In this document: positions 36,344 through 46,514 of the stretch, one piece after another | How the letters are laid out: each line of letters starts with the position of its first letter | How positions within the stretch are numbered: position 1 is the stretch's first letter | Assembly (NCBI RefSeq): GCF_019722725.1 | Contig: NZ_CP077941.1 | Coordinates: 1,426,001 to 1,490,000 of the forward strand | Source of the DNA: Vreelandella profundi | GTDB taxonomy: Bacteria > Pseudomonadota > Gammaproteobacteria > Pseudomonadales > Halomonadaceae | DNA: 64,000 bases | Direction of reading: 5' to 3' | Notes under the pieces: generated by a model | What the model was told of the DNA's origin: nothing | The model's input: only the letters and a program-made list of their open reading frames with translations | The model's database searches: none | Translations under genes and position numbers: made by a program

Positions 36344-38992
36344 ATGAGTCAAGACCTACACGAATCCCTGCGCGATAACGTACGTATTCTCGGCGATAGT
36401 CTGGGGCGAACGATTGCCGATGATTTAGGCCAAGCATTTGTCGATAAAATTGAAACGATTCGCGCCCATGCCAAGCGCGGGCGTCAGGGTGATTCGCTGC
36501 AGCAGCGTGAGTTAATTGAGTATCTTCGCCAGCTACCCGAGCGCGACCTGCTGCCGGTCACTCGGGCGTTTAACCAGTTTTTGAATCTGGCTAATATTGC
36601 CGAACAGCACTACCGGGCGCGTTTTCGTCGCGTTGAAGATTACAAACCTGGCTTTCAACCGGTACTCGGTGAGCTGCTTGAACGTGCTAAAAAAGCCGGT
36701 AACTCACCGCGTAAGCTGGTCGAAACGCTCGCCAATATGCGCGTTGAACTGGTGCTGACCGCGCATCCCACCGAAGTTATTCGCCGTACGCTCATTCAAA
36801 AATACGATGCGATTGACGAATGCTTAACCGCCATAGAAAGCTCAGAAGATTATCCTGAGCGCGGCACCCGTGCCCAGGGGCGTCTGGAAGAGCTGATTAG
36901 CCAAGCCTGGCACACCGATGAGATCCGCCACGAGCGGCCAACGCCGGTGGATGAAGCCAAGTGGGGCTTTGCGGTCATTGAAAATTCACTGTGGCAGGCA
37001 GTGCCTGATTTTCACCGCGACCTGGATAATCTGCTGCTGGATACCGCCGGTGAGCGGCTACCTTTGGACGCAGCGCCTATACGCTACGCTTCCTGGATGG
37101 GCGGCGATCGCGATGGCAATCCCAATGTCACTGCCCGTGTGACTCGCGAAGTATTATTGCTGGGCCGCTGGATGGCCGCTGATCTATATCTGCGCGATCT
37201 TGAAAAGCTGAAAACTGAGCTCTCCATGTGGAAAGCCAACAGCGCTCTTAAGGCGGAGGCGGGCGATGTGGCTGAGCCGTATCGCGAAGTGCTTAAGCGC
37301 CTGCTGGCCCGAATGGAAGCGACTCGCGACTGGGCGAAGGCCGAGCTGGACGGACGCAACTATGACGGCGGGCCGATTATTGAAACCCGTGATCAGCTCT
37401 ATTCGCCGCTGCTCGCCTGCTACCGCTCGCTGTGCGATGTTGGCCTCGATACCATCGCCAACGGCGCGCTGCTCGATACCCTGCGCCGGGTCGCGGTATT
37501 TGGCGTGACGCTAACCAAGCTGGACCTGCGCCAAGAAGCGAGCCGCCATGCCCAGGTCATCGAAGAGCTAACCAGTGCGCTTGGGCTTGGCCACTACCAA
37601 GAATGGGACGAAGCCAAGCGCCAAGAATTCCTGCTGTCGGAGCTTGCCTCGAACCGACCGTTGATTCCGCGCCGCTGGGAATGCTCGGCCGAGTCTCGTG
37701 AAGTGCTGGATACCTTCAAAGTGGTTGCTCAAGAGCACACCGAAGCGCTGGGCACTTACATTATCTCCATGGCCGCAGAGCCCTCAGACGTGCTCACCGT
37801 AGCGCTGCTGATGAAAGAAGTCGGCGGGCAGGTGACGCTGCCGATTGCACCGCTGTTTGAAACGCTCAACGACCTGGATCACGCCGGCGCCGTGGTTGAT
37901 CAACTGCTCTCGATTCCGGGCTACCGTGCGCTGATTGGTGACCGCCAAGAGGTCATGATTGGCTACTCAGACTCGGCTAAAGATGCCGGTCAGCTCGCCG
38001 CGGCCTGGGCTCAGTATCGTGCCCAAGAGGCTCTGGTGGACGTATGTGAACGCCATGGAGTGGACTTAACTCTGTTTCATGGTCGCGGTGGCACGGTAGG
38101 CCGTGGCGGCGGCCCTGCCCATGCGGCGATTCTCTCTCAGCCCCCGGGCTCGGTGAACGGCAGCCTGCGGGTGACCGAACAGGGCGAGATGATCCGCTTC
38201 AAGTTTGGTCAGCCGGATATCGCGCTGCGCTCAATGGAAATCTATGCCTGTGCGGTGCTTGAAGCGACGCTGCTGCCGCCGCGTGCGCCAGAACCTCAGT
38301 GGCGCGAGGAAATGGACCAGCTTGCTAAGGTCGGCCATGCCGCCTACGTCGGCGTCGTGAGAGAAGACCCCGACTTTGTGCCGTATTTCCGTGCGGTCAC
38401 GCCTGAAGGCGCACTAGGCAGGTTGCCGCTTGGTTCACGCCCCACCAAGCGACGCCAAGATGGCGGCGTTGAAACGCTGCGTGCGATCCCATGGATTTTC
38501 GCCTGGACACAGATTCGCCTAATGTTGCCCGCATGGTTGGGCAGTGGCGAAGCTTTTTCGAAGCGACTGGAACAGCCCGGCGGGCGTGAAGTGCTGCAGG
38601 AAATGCGCAAGGACTGGCCGTTCTTCGGTACCTACTTGGACATGCTTGAAATGCTGTTGGCCAAAGCTGACGTGGCGATTGCAGCGTATTACGAGCACCG
38701 CTTGGTGGATGAACCTTCGCTAAAAGCACTGGGTAAAAAGTTACGCCATCGTTTCGCATCATTGGAAGATGCGGTTCTCGATATTCTCCAGCAAGAAAAG
38801 CTGCTAGAGAACACGCCGCTGATTCGCCAGGCGATTGATGTGCGTAATCCTTATATCGACCCGCTCCACGGCCTTCAGGCGGAGTTGCTGCAGCGTAATC
38901 GTGACGCCGACGGTGCTATCAGCGCCGATCTTTCGCGTGCGCTGATGGTCACCATGGCCGGTATTGCCGCTGGCTTACGCAACACGGGCTAG
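36344..38992 (+). CDS. ppc: Phosphoenolpyruvate carboxylase
   Basis: 882 residues. It makes oxaloacetate from PEP and bicarbonate to refill the citric acid cycle. Catalytic His141 lies in LTAHPTEVIRRT; the second signature FHGRGGTVGRGGGPAHAAI is complete, and the C-terminus ends NTG as in other bacterial PEPCs. GGAGG at 36331-36335 is eight bases from the ATG at 36344 and too close to the ATG at 36338, which would add two residues. Single gene with its own terminator. Confidence 0.95.
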   Translation: MSQDLHESLRDNVRILGDSLGRTIADDLGQAFVDKIETIRAHAKRGRQGDSLQQRELIEYLRQLPERDLLPVTRAFNQFLNLANIAEQHYRARFRRVEDYKPGFQPVLGELLERAKKAGNSPRKLVETLANMRVELVLTAHPTEVIRRTLIQKYDAIDECLTAIESSEDYPERGTRAQGRLEELISQAWHTDEIRHERPTPVDEAKWGFAVIENSLWQAVPDFHRDLDNLLLDTAGERLPLDAAPIRYASWMGGDRDGNPNVTARVTREVLLLGRWMAADLYLRDLEKLKTELSMWKANSALKAEAGDVAEPYREVLKRLLARMEATRDWAKAELDGRNYDGGPIIETRDQLYSPLLACYRSLCDVGLDTIANGALLDTLRRVAVFGVTLTKLDLRQEASRHAQVIEELTSALGLGHYQEWDEAKRQEFLLSELASNRPLIPRRWECSAESREVLDTFKVVAQEHTEALGTYIISMAAEPSDVLTVALLMKEVGGQVTLPIAPLFETLNDLDHAGAVVDQLLSIPGYRALIGDRQEVMIGYSDSAKDAGQLAAAWAQYRAQEALVDVCERHGVDLTLFHGRGGTVGRGGGPAHAAILSQPPGSVNGSLRVTEQGEMIRFKFGQPDIALRSMEIYACAVLEATLLPPRAPEPQWREEMDQLAKVGHAAYVGVVREDPDFVPYFRAVTPEGALGRLPLGSRPTKRRQDGGVETLRAIPWIFAWTQIRLMLPAWLGSGEAFSKRLEQPGGREVLQEMRKDWPFFGTYLDMLEMLLAKADVAIAAYYEHRLVDEPSLKALGKKLRHRFASLEDAVLDILQQEKLLENTPLIRQAIDVRNPYIDPLHGLQAELLQRNRDADGAISADLSRALMVTMAGIAAGLRNTG

Positions 38993-39015
38993 TTCGCTTT
39001 TTCGTGTTTATTGAG

Positions 39016-39046
39016 CGCTGCTGCCATTGGGCGGCAGCGTTTTTTT
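39016..39046 (+). terminator. Rho-independent terminator of ppc
   Basis: CGCTGCTGCC and GGCGGCAGCG pair (one G-U) around ATTG and are followed by seven Ts, 23 bases after the ppc stop. Confidence 0.9.
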
Positions 39047-39072
39047 GATCTATTACCGTTGGTTAACGTTTT

Positions 39073-40098
39073 ATGCCGTTACGAAAATCTACTCGTATTA
39101 ATAAGTACATTAGTGAAAGCGGTATGTGCTCACGCCGAGAAGCCGACCGCTTTGTGGAGCAGGGCAACGTATGGCTTAACGGTCGCCGTGCCACCACCGG
39201 CGACCAGGTGGTCGCGGGGGATCTGGTTAAAGTGAATGGTCAAGAAATTGAGCCTCAGGAAGAGGACGATTTAATCCTGATTGCGCTGAATAAGCCGGTG
39301 GGCATTGTCAGCACCACCGAATCCAGCGAGAAAGACAATATCGTCGAGTTTGTAAAACACGGCGCGCGCATTTTTCCCATCGGTAGGCTCGACAAAGATT
39401 CCCAGGGGCTGATTTTATTAACCAATAACGGCGACTTGGTTAATAAGATTTTGCGCGCTAATAACAATCATGAAAAAGAGTATCAGGTGACGGTGAACAA
39501 GCCGATCACCGATGAGTTTATTGACGGCATGCAGAATGGCGTACCCATTCTCGGCAAGGTGACCAAGCGCTGTAAGCTGCGCAAAGAGTCGATGTTTGTA
39601 TTCACGATCACCTTAGTGCAAGGGCTCAATCGACAAATTCGCCGCATGTGCGAACACTTTGGCTATGACGTTACGCAGCTAATTCGCACGCGGATTATGA
39701 ACGTACCGCTTAAAGGCTTAGCGCTGGGCGACTGGCGTGATCTAACCGCTAAAGAGATCGATACCATCGTCACTCTGACCGAAAGTTCAGAGGCTGCGCC
39801 AGAGCAGAAGAAAAGCAAACCTAAAATTGACAGGCCCAACTACAGCGCACGTTCAAATACTGAAAAGAAAAACCAGCCTGGCGCTAAGGCTGCCAGCGGC
39901 AAAGTACACAAAGACCCAAGAGCTAAAACTGCTGGATCAGGTAAGCCTCCCGCCAAAGGCAAAAGCCCTGCTGCAGGAAAGCCTGGGGCAAATAAACCCG
40001 GCGCCAAGGGGAAAACTGGCGCGAAAGGGGCGGGTAAAGGACACGTCGGGCGGGGCAAGCCTAGCACCGGTGGCAAGCCTTCACAGCGGCGTAAGTAG
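39073..40098 (+). CDS. rluF: 23S rRNA pseudouridine synthase RluF with basic tail
   Basis: 341 residues. An S4 RNA-binding domain (about 7-65) is followed by the RsuA/RluF-type catalytic domain with Asp107 in [10 protein letters not shown] and the [16 protein letters not shown] motif. Catalysis converts uridine to pseudouridine in 23S rRNA (position 2604 in E. coli). The last 90 or so residues (from about 250) are low-complexity, rich in Lys, Gly, Pro and Ala and ending SQRRK; such tails occur in some RluF/RluB proteins and presumably bind RNA. Confidence 0.9.
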   Translation: MPLRKSTRINKYISESGMCSRREADRFVEQGNVWLNGRRATTGDQVVAGDLVKVNGQEIEPQEEDDLILIALNKPVGIVSTTESSEKDNIVEFVKHGARIFPIGRLDKDSQGLILLTNNGDLVNKILRANNNHEKEYQVTVNKPITDEFIDGMQNGVPILGKVTKRCKLRKESMFVFTITLVQGLNRQIRRMCEHFGYDVTQLIRTRIMNVPLKGLALGDWRDLTAKEIDTIVTLTESSEAAPEQKKSKPKIDRPNYSARSNTEKKNQPGAKAASGKVHKDPRAKTAGSGKPPAKGKSPAAGKPGANKPGAKGKTGAKGAGKGHVGRGKPSTGGKPSQRRK

Positions 40099-40142
40099 CC
40101 TACAGCGACGTTTAATGCTCATCTTTTGCAGGTTCAACCATA

Positions 40143-40418
40143 TTGATCTCTATTGCGGCACTTTACGCGTTGGTTAGCGTGATCACCTACATCACTTATG
40201 TTGTCGATAAAAAAGCGGCAATTAAAAACCGCCGGCGGGTGAGTGAGAAATCGCTTCACCTGCTTGCACTAGCCGGTGGCTGGCCAGGGGCACTGCTGGC
40301 GCAGCAGCGGTGGCGGCATAAAACGCAAAAAACCAGCTTCCGGATTGTTTTTTGGCTGACGGTCGTTGTCAATTTGGCATGTTTAGTTGGATTCGTGCTC
40401 TACCCTTACAGCGGATGA
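40143..40418 (+). CDS. DUF1294 small membrane protein
   Basis: 91-residue protein with two predicted membrane helices (about 3-20 and 68-87) around a basic, conserved middle: DKKAAIKNRRRVSEKSLHLL, then GGWPGALLAQQRWRHKTQK, which is the DUF1294 signature. Relatives often occur alone or fused to a cold-shock domain. Function is unknown. It ends four bases before the antiporter gene and is likely cotranscribed with it. Confidence 0.82.
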   Translation: MISIAALYALVSVITYITYVVDKKAAIKNRRRVSEKSLHLLALAGGWPGALLAQQRWRHKTQKTSFRIVFWLTVVVNLACLVGFVLYPYSG

Positions 40419-40422
40419 AAAA

Positions 40423-42318
40423 ATGACGGCCTACTTTGTTCAAGCGTTTATCTATCTGCTGGCCGCGGTGATTGCGGTTCCTCTCGCCAAGCGCTTTGGT
40501 CTGGGATCAGTGTTGGGTTATTTGGTTGCCGGTGTGGTCATTGGCCCCATCTTGGGACTAGTTGGCCAAGAGACCAATACGATTCAGCACTTCGCGGAGT
40601 TTGGCGTCGTGATGATGCTGTTTTTAGTCGGTATGGAGCTTGATCCCAAGGCGCTGTGGGCCATGCGTGTGCGTCTGCTGGGGTTGGGTGGGCTTCAGGT
40701 GGTGCTAACGGCGGCAGCCGGTGCGGCTATCGCTTGGTGGCTGGGCTTGGTGTGGCAAACGTCACTAGCCATCGGGTTTATTTTTGCACTGTCGTCTACT
40801 GCGATTGTGCTACAAACGCTGAATGAAAAAGGGCTTGGAAAAACCGACGGTGGGCGCAGTGCCTTTTCGGTTTTGCTGTTTCAAGATATCGCGGTTATTC
40901 CCATGCTGGCGCTGATCCCGCTGCTGGCGCTGCCTGAGTTAATGGGCGCAGGCGGTGATGACGGCCACGCAAGCTTAAGTCTGGTATCCAGCTTGCCCGG
41001 CTGGGCACATGCCCTGGTGGTCGTGGCGGCCATTGGGAGCGTGGTGGTTGGTGGCTACTACCTAGTGCCTTTACTGTTTCGCTATGTGATTGGCTCTGGT
41101 CTGCGTGAGGTGTTTACCGCCACGGCGCTAATGCTGGTGATAGGGATTGCCGCACTGATGAGTTTGGTTAATTTATCGCCGGCGCTGGGTGCGTTTCTGG
41201 CCGGGGTGGTGCTCGCTAACAGTGAGTTTAAGCACGAGCTTGAAGCCAATATTGAGCCGTTTAAAGGCCTGCTGCTGGGGTTGTTTTTTATTACCGTCGG
41301 GGCGGGCATCAATTTTTCAGTGCTGGCGGCAGAGTGGGGCACGATTGTCTCGCTAGGCTTGGCAGTTATCGCCGTCAAAGGCATCGTTTTGCTGGCCTTG
41401 GCGCTACTGTTCAAAGTGCGCGGCAGTAACGGCTGGCTGTTTACCTTAAGCCTTGCCCAGGCCGGTGAGTTTGGCTTTGTGCTGCTTACCTACAGCGTAC
41501 AAAATAGCGTCATTCCGGCGGATATTGCTCAGATTCTCTCGCTCGTTGTGGCCCTGTCGATGTTCTTAACGCCGCTGCTGTTTATTGTCTACGACAGGCT
41601 AGTATTGCCGTACTACCGAACCGCTTCTAACGATGATCGTGAGGCTGATACGATCGAAGAGGAGGCGCCCGTTATCGTTGCTGGCGTCGGCCGGTTTGGG
41701 CAAATTATCTGCCGCTTGCTGCGCGCCAACAATATTCCTATCGTGGCGCTTGATCATGAAATCGAACAGATCGAGAACCTGCGTAAGATCAATATTAAAA
41801 GCTACTTTGGTGACGCCACGCGCTCTGACTTGCTTGAAACCGCCGGAATTGAGAACGCGCGGCTGATCGTTATTGCCTTAGACGACCGGGACCGCGCCGT
41901 ACAAATGGTCAAGCACGTTAAGCAGTACTATCCCCATGTTTGGATACTGGCTCGCGCATTTGACCGGGGGCACGGGTATCAGTTGCGTGACGCGGGCGCC
42001 GATGATGTGGTCAGTGAAACCTACCACTCTGCTCTTGAACTGGGTGGCCACGCGCTCACCGCGATAGGCGTTCACCCCATGCGAGCTAAGCAAATGACCT
42101 GGGCCTTTGTGCAGAATGAAGAGGCCCATGAAGATGAGCTGTTTAACGCTTGGAAAGAAATCGAGCAAGGGATTAACTTCAGCCCCCGCTACGGTGAGCT
42201 GTTTATGAAGCTGGAAGAAGCGTTGAACAGCGCTATGCAGCAGGATTGGAACGAGCCGCAGCGCGAAGATGTACCAATCTGGACAGCGCCAGCGCCTTCA
42301 GAAGATGAAGGCCGTTAA
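40423..42318 (+). CDS. kefB: Kef-type CPA2 monovalent cation:proton antiporter
   Basis: 631 residues. The N-terminal half has about twelve membrane helices of the CPA2 exchanger (GSVLGYLVAGVVIGPILGL, FGVVMMLFLVGMELDP, ALGAFLAGVVLANSEFKHE), and the C-terminal half is a TrkA-N/RCK domain with the nucleotide motif VAGVGRFGQIICRLL (about 420-434). Such proteins export K+ and are gated by glutathione adducts or NAD(H). No KefF/KefG partner lies next to it. The ATG at 40423 is preferred to one at 40387 that lies inside the DUF1294 gene. Confidence 0.88.
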   Translation: MTAYFVQAFIYLLAAVIAVPLAKRFGLGSVLGYLVAGVVIGPILGLVGQETNTIQHFAEFGVVMMLFLVGMELDPKALWAMRVRLLGLGGLQVVLTAAAGAAIAWWLGLVWQTSLAIGFIFALSSTAIVLQTLNEKGLGKTDGGRSAFSVLLFQDIAVIPMLALIPLLALPELMGAGGDDGHASLSLVSSLPGWAHALVVVAAIGSVVVGGYYLVPLLFRYVIGSGLREVFTATALMLVIGIAALMSLVNLSPALGAFLAGVVLANSEFKHELEANIEPFKGLLLGLFFITVGAGINFSVLAAEWGTIVSLGLAVIAVKGIVLLALALLFKVRGSNGWLFTLSLAQAGEFGFVLLTYSVQNSVIPADIAQILSLVVALSMFLTPLLFIVYDRLVLPYYRTASNDDREADTIEEEAPVIVAGVGRFGQIICRLLRANNIPIVALDHEIEQIENLRKINIKSYFGDATRSDLLETAGIENARLIVIALDDRDRAVQMVKHVKQYYPHVWILARAFDRGHGYQLRDAGADDVVSETYHSALELGGHALTAIGVHPMRAKQMTWAFVQNEEAHEDELFNAWKEIEQGINFSPRYGELFMKLEEALNSAMQQDWNEPQREDVPIWTAPAPSEDEGR

Positions 42319-42878
42319 AACGGCAAATGCAGCGAGGCGCTTAGCATATTGAGATGGTTGAGCGTGGGGGCGTCAATGCGTTCGTACTCTAAGCGACTGA
42401 CCAGCCGGTTAATCGTCATGGTCGCACCGAAGCCTTGCAGCATCGCGCTGCCGCTTTCGTCGGCCCCTTCAACATTGCTTTCACCGCGCCATTCGGTGAT
42501 GCCGGATTTCGCATAGACACTAAAGGCGCCCATGCGAACGCCGGCAATAATGGCACCGCCCAGGCTCAGTGTATCCATAATCAGCGGATTAATATTGGAG
42601 GCGATGGCGACTTCTTCGCTTTCGCGATAGGCAATTTCAGCGCCGATATCCAGCTGGGGAAGCCGCCAGGGGCTAAAGCCTGCCGTTAGCCGAAAGCCAC
42701 TGGTATAGGTATCTAAGCTGCTAAGATCGCTACCTTCCAAGATAACCCCGTTGTCGAGCTGCATAAGCTCGCTGTCGGAAGCCGTATAGGCCGTTACCGG
42801 TGGAGTATCATCGGCGAAGCTGCTTAACCACGGAACAGCGCAACAAAGTAGGGTGCTTGCCAAGCGTTTTATTGGCAT
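42315..42878 (-). CDS. YfaZ-like outer-membrane beta-barrel protein
   Basis: About 187 residues with a signal peptide (LASTLLCCAVPWLSSFADD). The mature part alternates polar and hydrophobic residues in beta-strand style (YTSGFRLTAGFSPW, LDIGAEIAYRE, FSVYAKSGITEWRG) and ends in Phe after SASLHLPF, as outer-membrane barrels do. It resembles the YfaZ/OmpA-like small porin families but I cannot name it with certainty. The end overlaps the antiporter gene by four bases. An ATG at 42920 would add 14 residues before the signal peptide. Confidence 0.7.
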   Translation of the reverse strand: MPIKRLASTLLCCAVPWLSSFADDTPPVTAYTASDSELMQLDNGVILEGSDLSSLDTYTSGFRLTAGFSPWRLPQLDIGAEIAYRESEEVAIASNINPLIMDTLSLGGAIIAGVRMGAFSVYAKSGITEWRGESNVEGADESGSAMLQGFGATMTINRLVSRLEYERIDAPTLNHLNMLSASLHLPF

Positions 42879-42925
42879 TTCTCGTACACCTATCGCAGGG
42901 GGAGAAAACGTTATTTGCATTCAGG

Positions 42926-43765
42926 TTAGCAACTGGCTTGAATCTCTACCACTTTAATTGCACCTTCAGCCAGATTATCGACTAGGTTTTTGCCCATGCT
43001 GATGAAGCGTTCTCCAAACACCCACTGGGGCGAGAGCACGGCCTGTCGCGGCGTTTGTTCTTTTTGACGCTGGCGATGGCGCCACGCTAAGGCGGTATCA
43101 CTCCAATCGTCCACGTGCTCAATAGCAAAGCCACCCGCTTCAAGCAGCTGGGTTAATTCTATTAGGCTCAGCAGGTGAGAGTGCTGCTCAAGCGATACCG
43201 CCCAGGGCACCGGGAAACGAAGCTGTGCTACGTGGGGTCCGCTGACCACTTCGTGCATTATCAGCTGGCCGCCAGGGCGCAGGACACGGCGGCTTTGCGC
43301 CAGCACCCGGGCCGCATCGGGCATATTGAGCAGGCTATGCTGAAACAGCACCGCATCAAAACTATTGTCCGCAAACGGCAGGGCGCTGGCGTCGCCCGTT
43401 ACCCAGGAAAGCAAGTGCGCATCAGGCTGCTGGATTCGCGCACTCAGCGCTTTATTTAGCGCGTTAAACCCGTGCGTAATATCCAGCCCGGTCATGTGAA
43501 AGCCGAGCGCGGCGCCTTGACGCATCAGCCCACCTAACCCCGCGCCGATATCCAGCACTTTCGGGTGGGTTTGAGCATCTAGGCTAGCGCTGAGCCGTTC
43601 AAGCAGCCGGGAAGAGGCCGCTACGCCGCCAATATGTAGCTGATCCAACGGGGCGAGTTGATGCAGCGTAGGGCCGTCAGGATAGTGAGCATCAATCTGA
43701 GCCAGCACGTCATCAGCGCGCAGGGCACGCTGATAGTGGTCCGCTAGCGGATGGAAGGATGGCAT
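42926..43765 (-). CDS. SAM-dependent methyltransferase, class I
   Basis: 279 residues. The SAM-binding motif VLDIGAGLGGLM lies at about 69-80, followed by the acidic residue in TGLDIT, VTGDASALPFADNSFD (motif II) and LRPGGQLIMHEV (motif III). These fit the UbiE/SmtA-like small-molecule methyltransferase group (Methyltransf_11). The substrate is unknown. It lies six bases downstream of the acyl-CoA synthetase gene, so it may belong to the liu transcript. Confidence 0.8.
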   Translation of the reverse strand: MPSFHPLADHYQRALRADDVLAQIDAHYPDGPTLHQLAPLDQLHIGGVAASSRLLERLSASLDAQTHPKVLDIGAGLGGLMRQGAALGFHMTGLDITHGFNALNKALSARIQQPDAHLLSWVTGDASALPFADNSFDAVLFQHSLLNMPDAARVLAQSRRVLRPGGQLIMHEVVSGPHVAQLRFPVPWAVSLEQHSHLLSLIELTQLLEAGGFAIEHVDDWSDTALAWRHRQRQKEQTPRQAVLSPQWVFGERFISMGKNLVDNLAEGAIKVVEIQASC

Positions 43766-43771
43766 GGCGGA

Positions 43772-45520
43772 TTACTTCTCTTGTTCCAAGCCTGACTCGT
43801 GATCCAGGCCCGGTTTATCCAGCCCCAGCTCTTGAATGGAAATTTCGCGCATTTTGAATTTTTGAATTTTGCCGGTGACCGTCATCGGGAACTCGTCAAC
43901 GAACTTAAAGTAGCGTGGGATTTTGAAGTGGGTGATCTTGCCTTTACAGAACTCGCGTAGATCGTCGCTGGTGATGTCGCCGGCGGTGCCGTTGAGTTTT
44001 ACCCAAGCGATCAGTTCTTCGCCGTACTTTTTGTCGGGCACGCCGGTGACCTGCACATCGGAGATCGCCGGGTGAGCGTACAGAAATTCCTCGACCTCTT
44101 TAGGGTAAACGTTCTCGCCGCCGCGAATCACCATGTCTTTAATGCGACCTACGATCTGGATATAACCTTCTTCATCCATGGTGGCGAGGTCGCCGGTGTG
44201 CATCCAACCGGTACCGTCGATTGCCTCTGCGGTAGCTTTGTCATTGTTCCAGTAGCGCAGCATTACGCTGTAGCCCCGAGTGCAGAGTTCGCCGATTTCA
44301 CCCCGAGGTAGAATGCCGCCGTTACCAGGGTCGACAATTTTGTTTTCCAGGTGAGGCTGGGTACGGCCTACGGTAGAAACGCGTTTCTCAATAGGGTCAA
44401 AAGCGCCGGTCTGGCTAGAGACTGGGCTGGTTTCGGTCATGCCGTAAGCGATTTGGACACCCTTCATATTCATCTTGTTGACCACCTGCTTCATGATCTC
44501 GGTCGGGCAGATCGAGCCCGCCATAATGCCCGTACGCAGGGATGAAAGGTCGGTGGTTGGGAAGTCAGGATGATCAAGCTCTGCGATGAACATCGTTGGC
44601 ACGCCATAGAGAGCGGTGGCTTTTAGCTCATCAACCGCTTTAAGCACCTTGCCTGGATCAAAGCCTTCATCCGGATAGATCATCGTTGCGCCGTGAGTGA
44701 TACAGCCTAAGTTACCCATCACCATGCCGAAACAGTGATACAGCGGCACCGGAATGACCAGCCGGTCTTGGCTCGTAAAGCCCATGCTTTCAGCGACAAA
44801 AAAACCATTATTAAGAATATTGTGATGAGAAAGCGTGGCGCCTTTGGGAAAGCCGGTAGTGCCAGAGGTGTACTGAATATTGATCGGATCATCAAATTGC
44901 AGCGTGGCCTGCAGATCGTTGAGGTCGGTTTGGCTAACCCTGTTGGCTTCCTGCATCAGATCTGACCAGCGCCACATACCGGGCAGCTTGTCGGGGCTTA
45001 AGTTTATGATGCATTCAAGACCTGGCAGCTTTTGCGACTTCAGTTCACCTTCCGTGCAGGCGTTAAGCCCCTGTTTAAGTTCTGGCGCTAATTCATATAG
45101 CATCTCGCTGTAGTCGGAGCTTTTAAAACGATGGGCGGTGACTAAAAAGCGCGCGCCGGAATGGTTCAGCGAGTATTCAAGCTCATGAGTGCGGTAGGAA
45201 GGATTGATGTTGACCAGAATGGCGCCAATTTTAGCGGTGGCAAACTGCGTTAGCGTCCACTCGCTGCAGTTGGGTGCCCAGATCGCCACGCGATCGCCTT
45301 TGTTAACACCAATAGACAGCAGAGCCCGGGCGCAGCGGTTAACTTCTTCCTGAAGCTTTCGATAGCTCCAATGGATGTTTTGATGCACGACGATTAGCGC
45401 ATCGTTATCGGCATGCTGAAGCGCAATTTGATCGAATTTGTCGCCGATGGTCATGCCGAGTAAAGGTTTGTCTGCCGTGCTGCTGCTGTAGCTGGGTAAG
45501 GTGAGTGCTGATGAAGGCAT
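43772..45520 (-). CDS. Acyl-CoA synthetase (AMP-forming) in the leucine cluster
   Basis: 582-residue ANL-superfamily ligase. The phosphate loop [12 protein letters not shown], the [10 protein letters not shown] motif and the [13 protein letters not shown] / [20 protein letters not shown] hinge region are all intact, as is the catalytic C-terminal lysine context [12 protein letters not shown]. It most resembles the medium-chain ACSF2-like fatty acyl-CoA ligases. Position behind the HMG-CoA lyase gene (74 bases) suggests it activates acetoacetate, isovalerate or other branched short acids. Its substrate is not shown by the sequence. Confidence 0.85.
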   Translation of the reverse strand: MPSSALTLPSYSSSTADKPLLGMTIGDKFDQIALQHADNDALIVVHQNIHWSYRKLQEEVNRCARALLSIGVNKGDRVAIWAPNCSEWTLTQFATAKIGAILVNINPSYRTHELEYSLNHSGARFLVTAHRFKSSDYSEMLYELAPELKQGLNACTEGELKSQKLPGLECIINLSPDKLPGMWRWSDLMQEANRVSQTDLNDLQATLQFDDPINIQYTSGTTGFPKGATLSHHNILNNGFFVAESMGFTSQDRLVIPVPLYHCFGMVMGNLGCITHGATMIYPDEGFDPGKVLKAVDELKATALYGVPTMFIAELDHPDFPTTDLSSLRTGIMAGSICPTEIMKQVVNKMNMKGVQIAYGMTETSPVSSQTGAFDPIEKRVSTVGRTQPHLENKIVDPGNGGILPRGEIGELCTRGYSVMLRYWNNDKATAEAIDGTGWMHTGDLATMDEEGYIQIVGRIKDMVIRGGENVYPKEVEEFLYAHPAISDVQVTGVPDKKYGEELIAWVKLNGTAGDITSDDLREFCKGKITHFKIPRYFKFVDEFPMTVTGKIQKFKMREISIQELGLDKPGLDHESGLEQEK

Positions 45521-45594
45521 GGTCGATCTCTCCGATATTTTTTTCTTGTCAAACGGATAGCCAGAGGCTAATTGGCGGCTGCCATGGGCGTTCG

Positions 45595-46503
45595 CTATTG
45601 TTGTAAAAGGCCTTTCGCCAACGCCACTTTAGAGCTGGGCTTGCGACCTAGCTCGCCTGTTATCCAAAAGGCGGTATCGATAATGGCCTGCAGGTTGATA
45701 CCCGTTTCAATGCCCAGCCCCTCAAGCAAATACAGCACGTCTTCGGTGGCTACGTTGCCGGACGCACCTTTAGCATAGGGGCAGCCGCCAAGGCCCGCCG
45801 TGGCGGCATCGATAACGCTAATGCCTTCTTCCATTACCGCATATAAATTAGCCAGCGCCATACCGTAGGTATCATGGAAATGAGCGGCAAGATGCTCGAT
45901 AGGCACGTGCTGCCGGGTGGCTTCAACCATACGTTTGGCCGCAAGCGGGGTGCCGACACCAATCGTATCGCCCAGTGACACCTCGTAGCAGCCCATCTCA
46001 TAAAGCGCCTTGGCTACTGCTGCTACTTTAGCGGGGGCAATATCACCCTCATAAGGGCAGCCCAGCACACAGGACACATAGCCGCGTACCCGCACACCCG
46101 CCTGGTGAGCACGCTCAAGCACGGGCTCAAAGCGCGCCAGCGACTCAGCAATCGAGCAGTTGATGTTTTTCTGTGAGAAGGCTTCTGACGCAGCACCAAA
46201 GACCGCGACTTCTTCCACGCCGACAGACAGCGCGTTTTCCAGCCCTTTAAGATTGGGAGTAAGCGCTGAGTAAACCACGCCCTGCTGGCGCTGTATGCCG
46301 CGCATCACTTCAACGGCGTCACCCATTTGCGGCACCCACTTGGGCGAGACGAAGCTTGCGGCTTCAATATGCGTGATGCCGGCTCGCGATAGCCGTTCGA
46401 TAAGGGCAATTTTGGTTGCGGTAGGGACAATTGCCCCCGGCTCGTTTTGTAGGCCGTCACGGGGGGCCATTTCGAAAAGCCTGACTGACGTAGGCAGTGA
46501 CAT
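45595..46503 (-). CDS. liuE: Hydroxymethylglutaryl-CoA lyase
   Basis: 302 residues. It cleaves HMG-CoA to acetyl-CoA and acetoacetate, the final step of leucine breakdown. It is a TIM-barrel of the HMGL family: RDGLQNEPG near the N-terminus (metal ligand Asp in PRDGLQ), the [13 protein letters not shown] motif, [14 protein letters not shown], and the C-terminal signature [14 protein letters not shown], whose cysteine is catalytic. It is eleven bases downstream of liuD. Confidence 0.94.
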   Translation of the reverse strand: MSLPTSVRLFEMAPRDGLQNEPGAIVPTATKIALIERLSRAGITHIEAASFVSPKWVPQMGDAVEVMRGIQRQQGVVYSALTPNLKGLENALSVGVEEVAVFGAASEAFSQKNINCSIAESLARFEPVLERAHQAGVRVRGYVSCVLGCPYEGDIAPAKVAAVAKALYEMGCYEVSLGDTIGVGTPLAAKRMVEATRQHVPIEHLAAHFHDTYGMALANLYAVMEEGISVIDAATAGLGGCPYAKGASGNVATEDVLYLLEGLGIETGINLQAIIDTAFWITGELGRKPSSKVALAKGLLQQ

Positions 46504-46514
46504 CGGTGAGTTCC

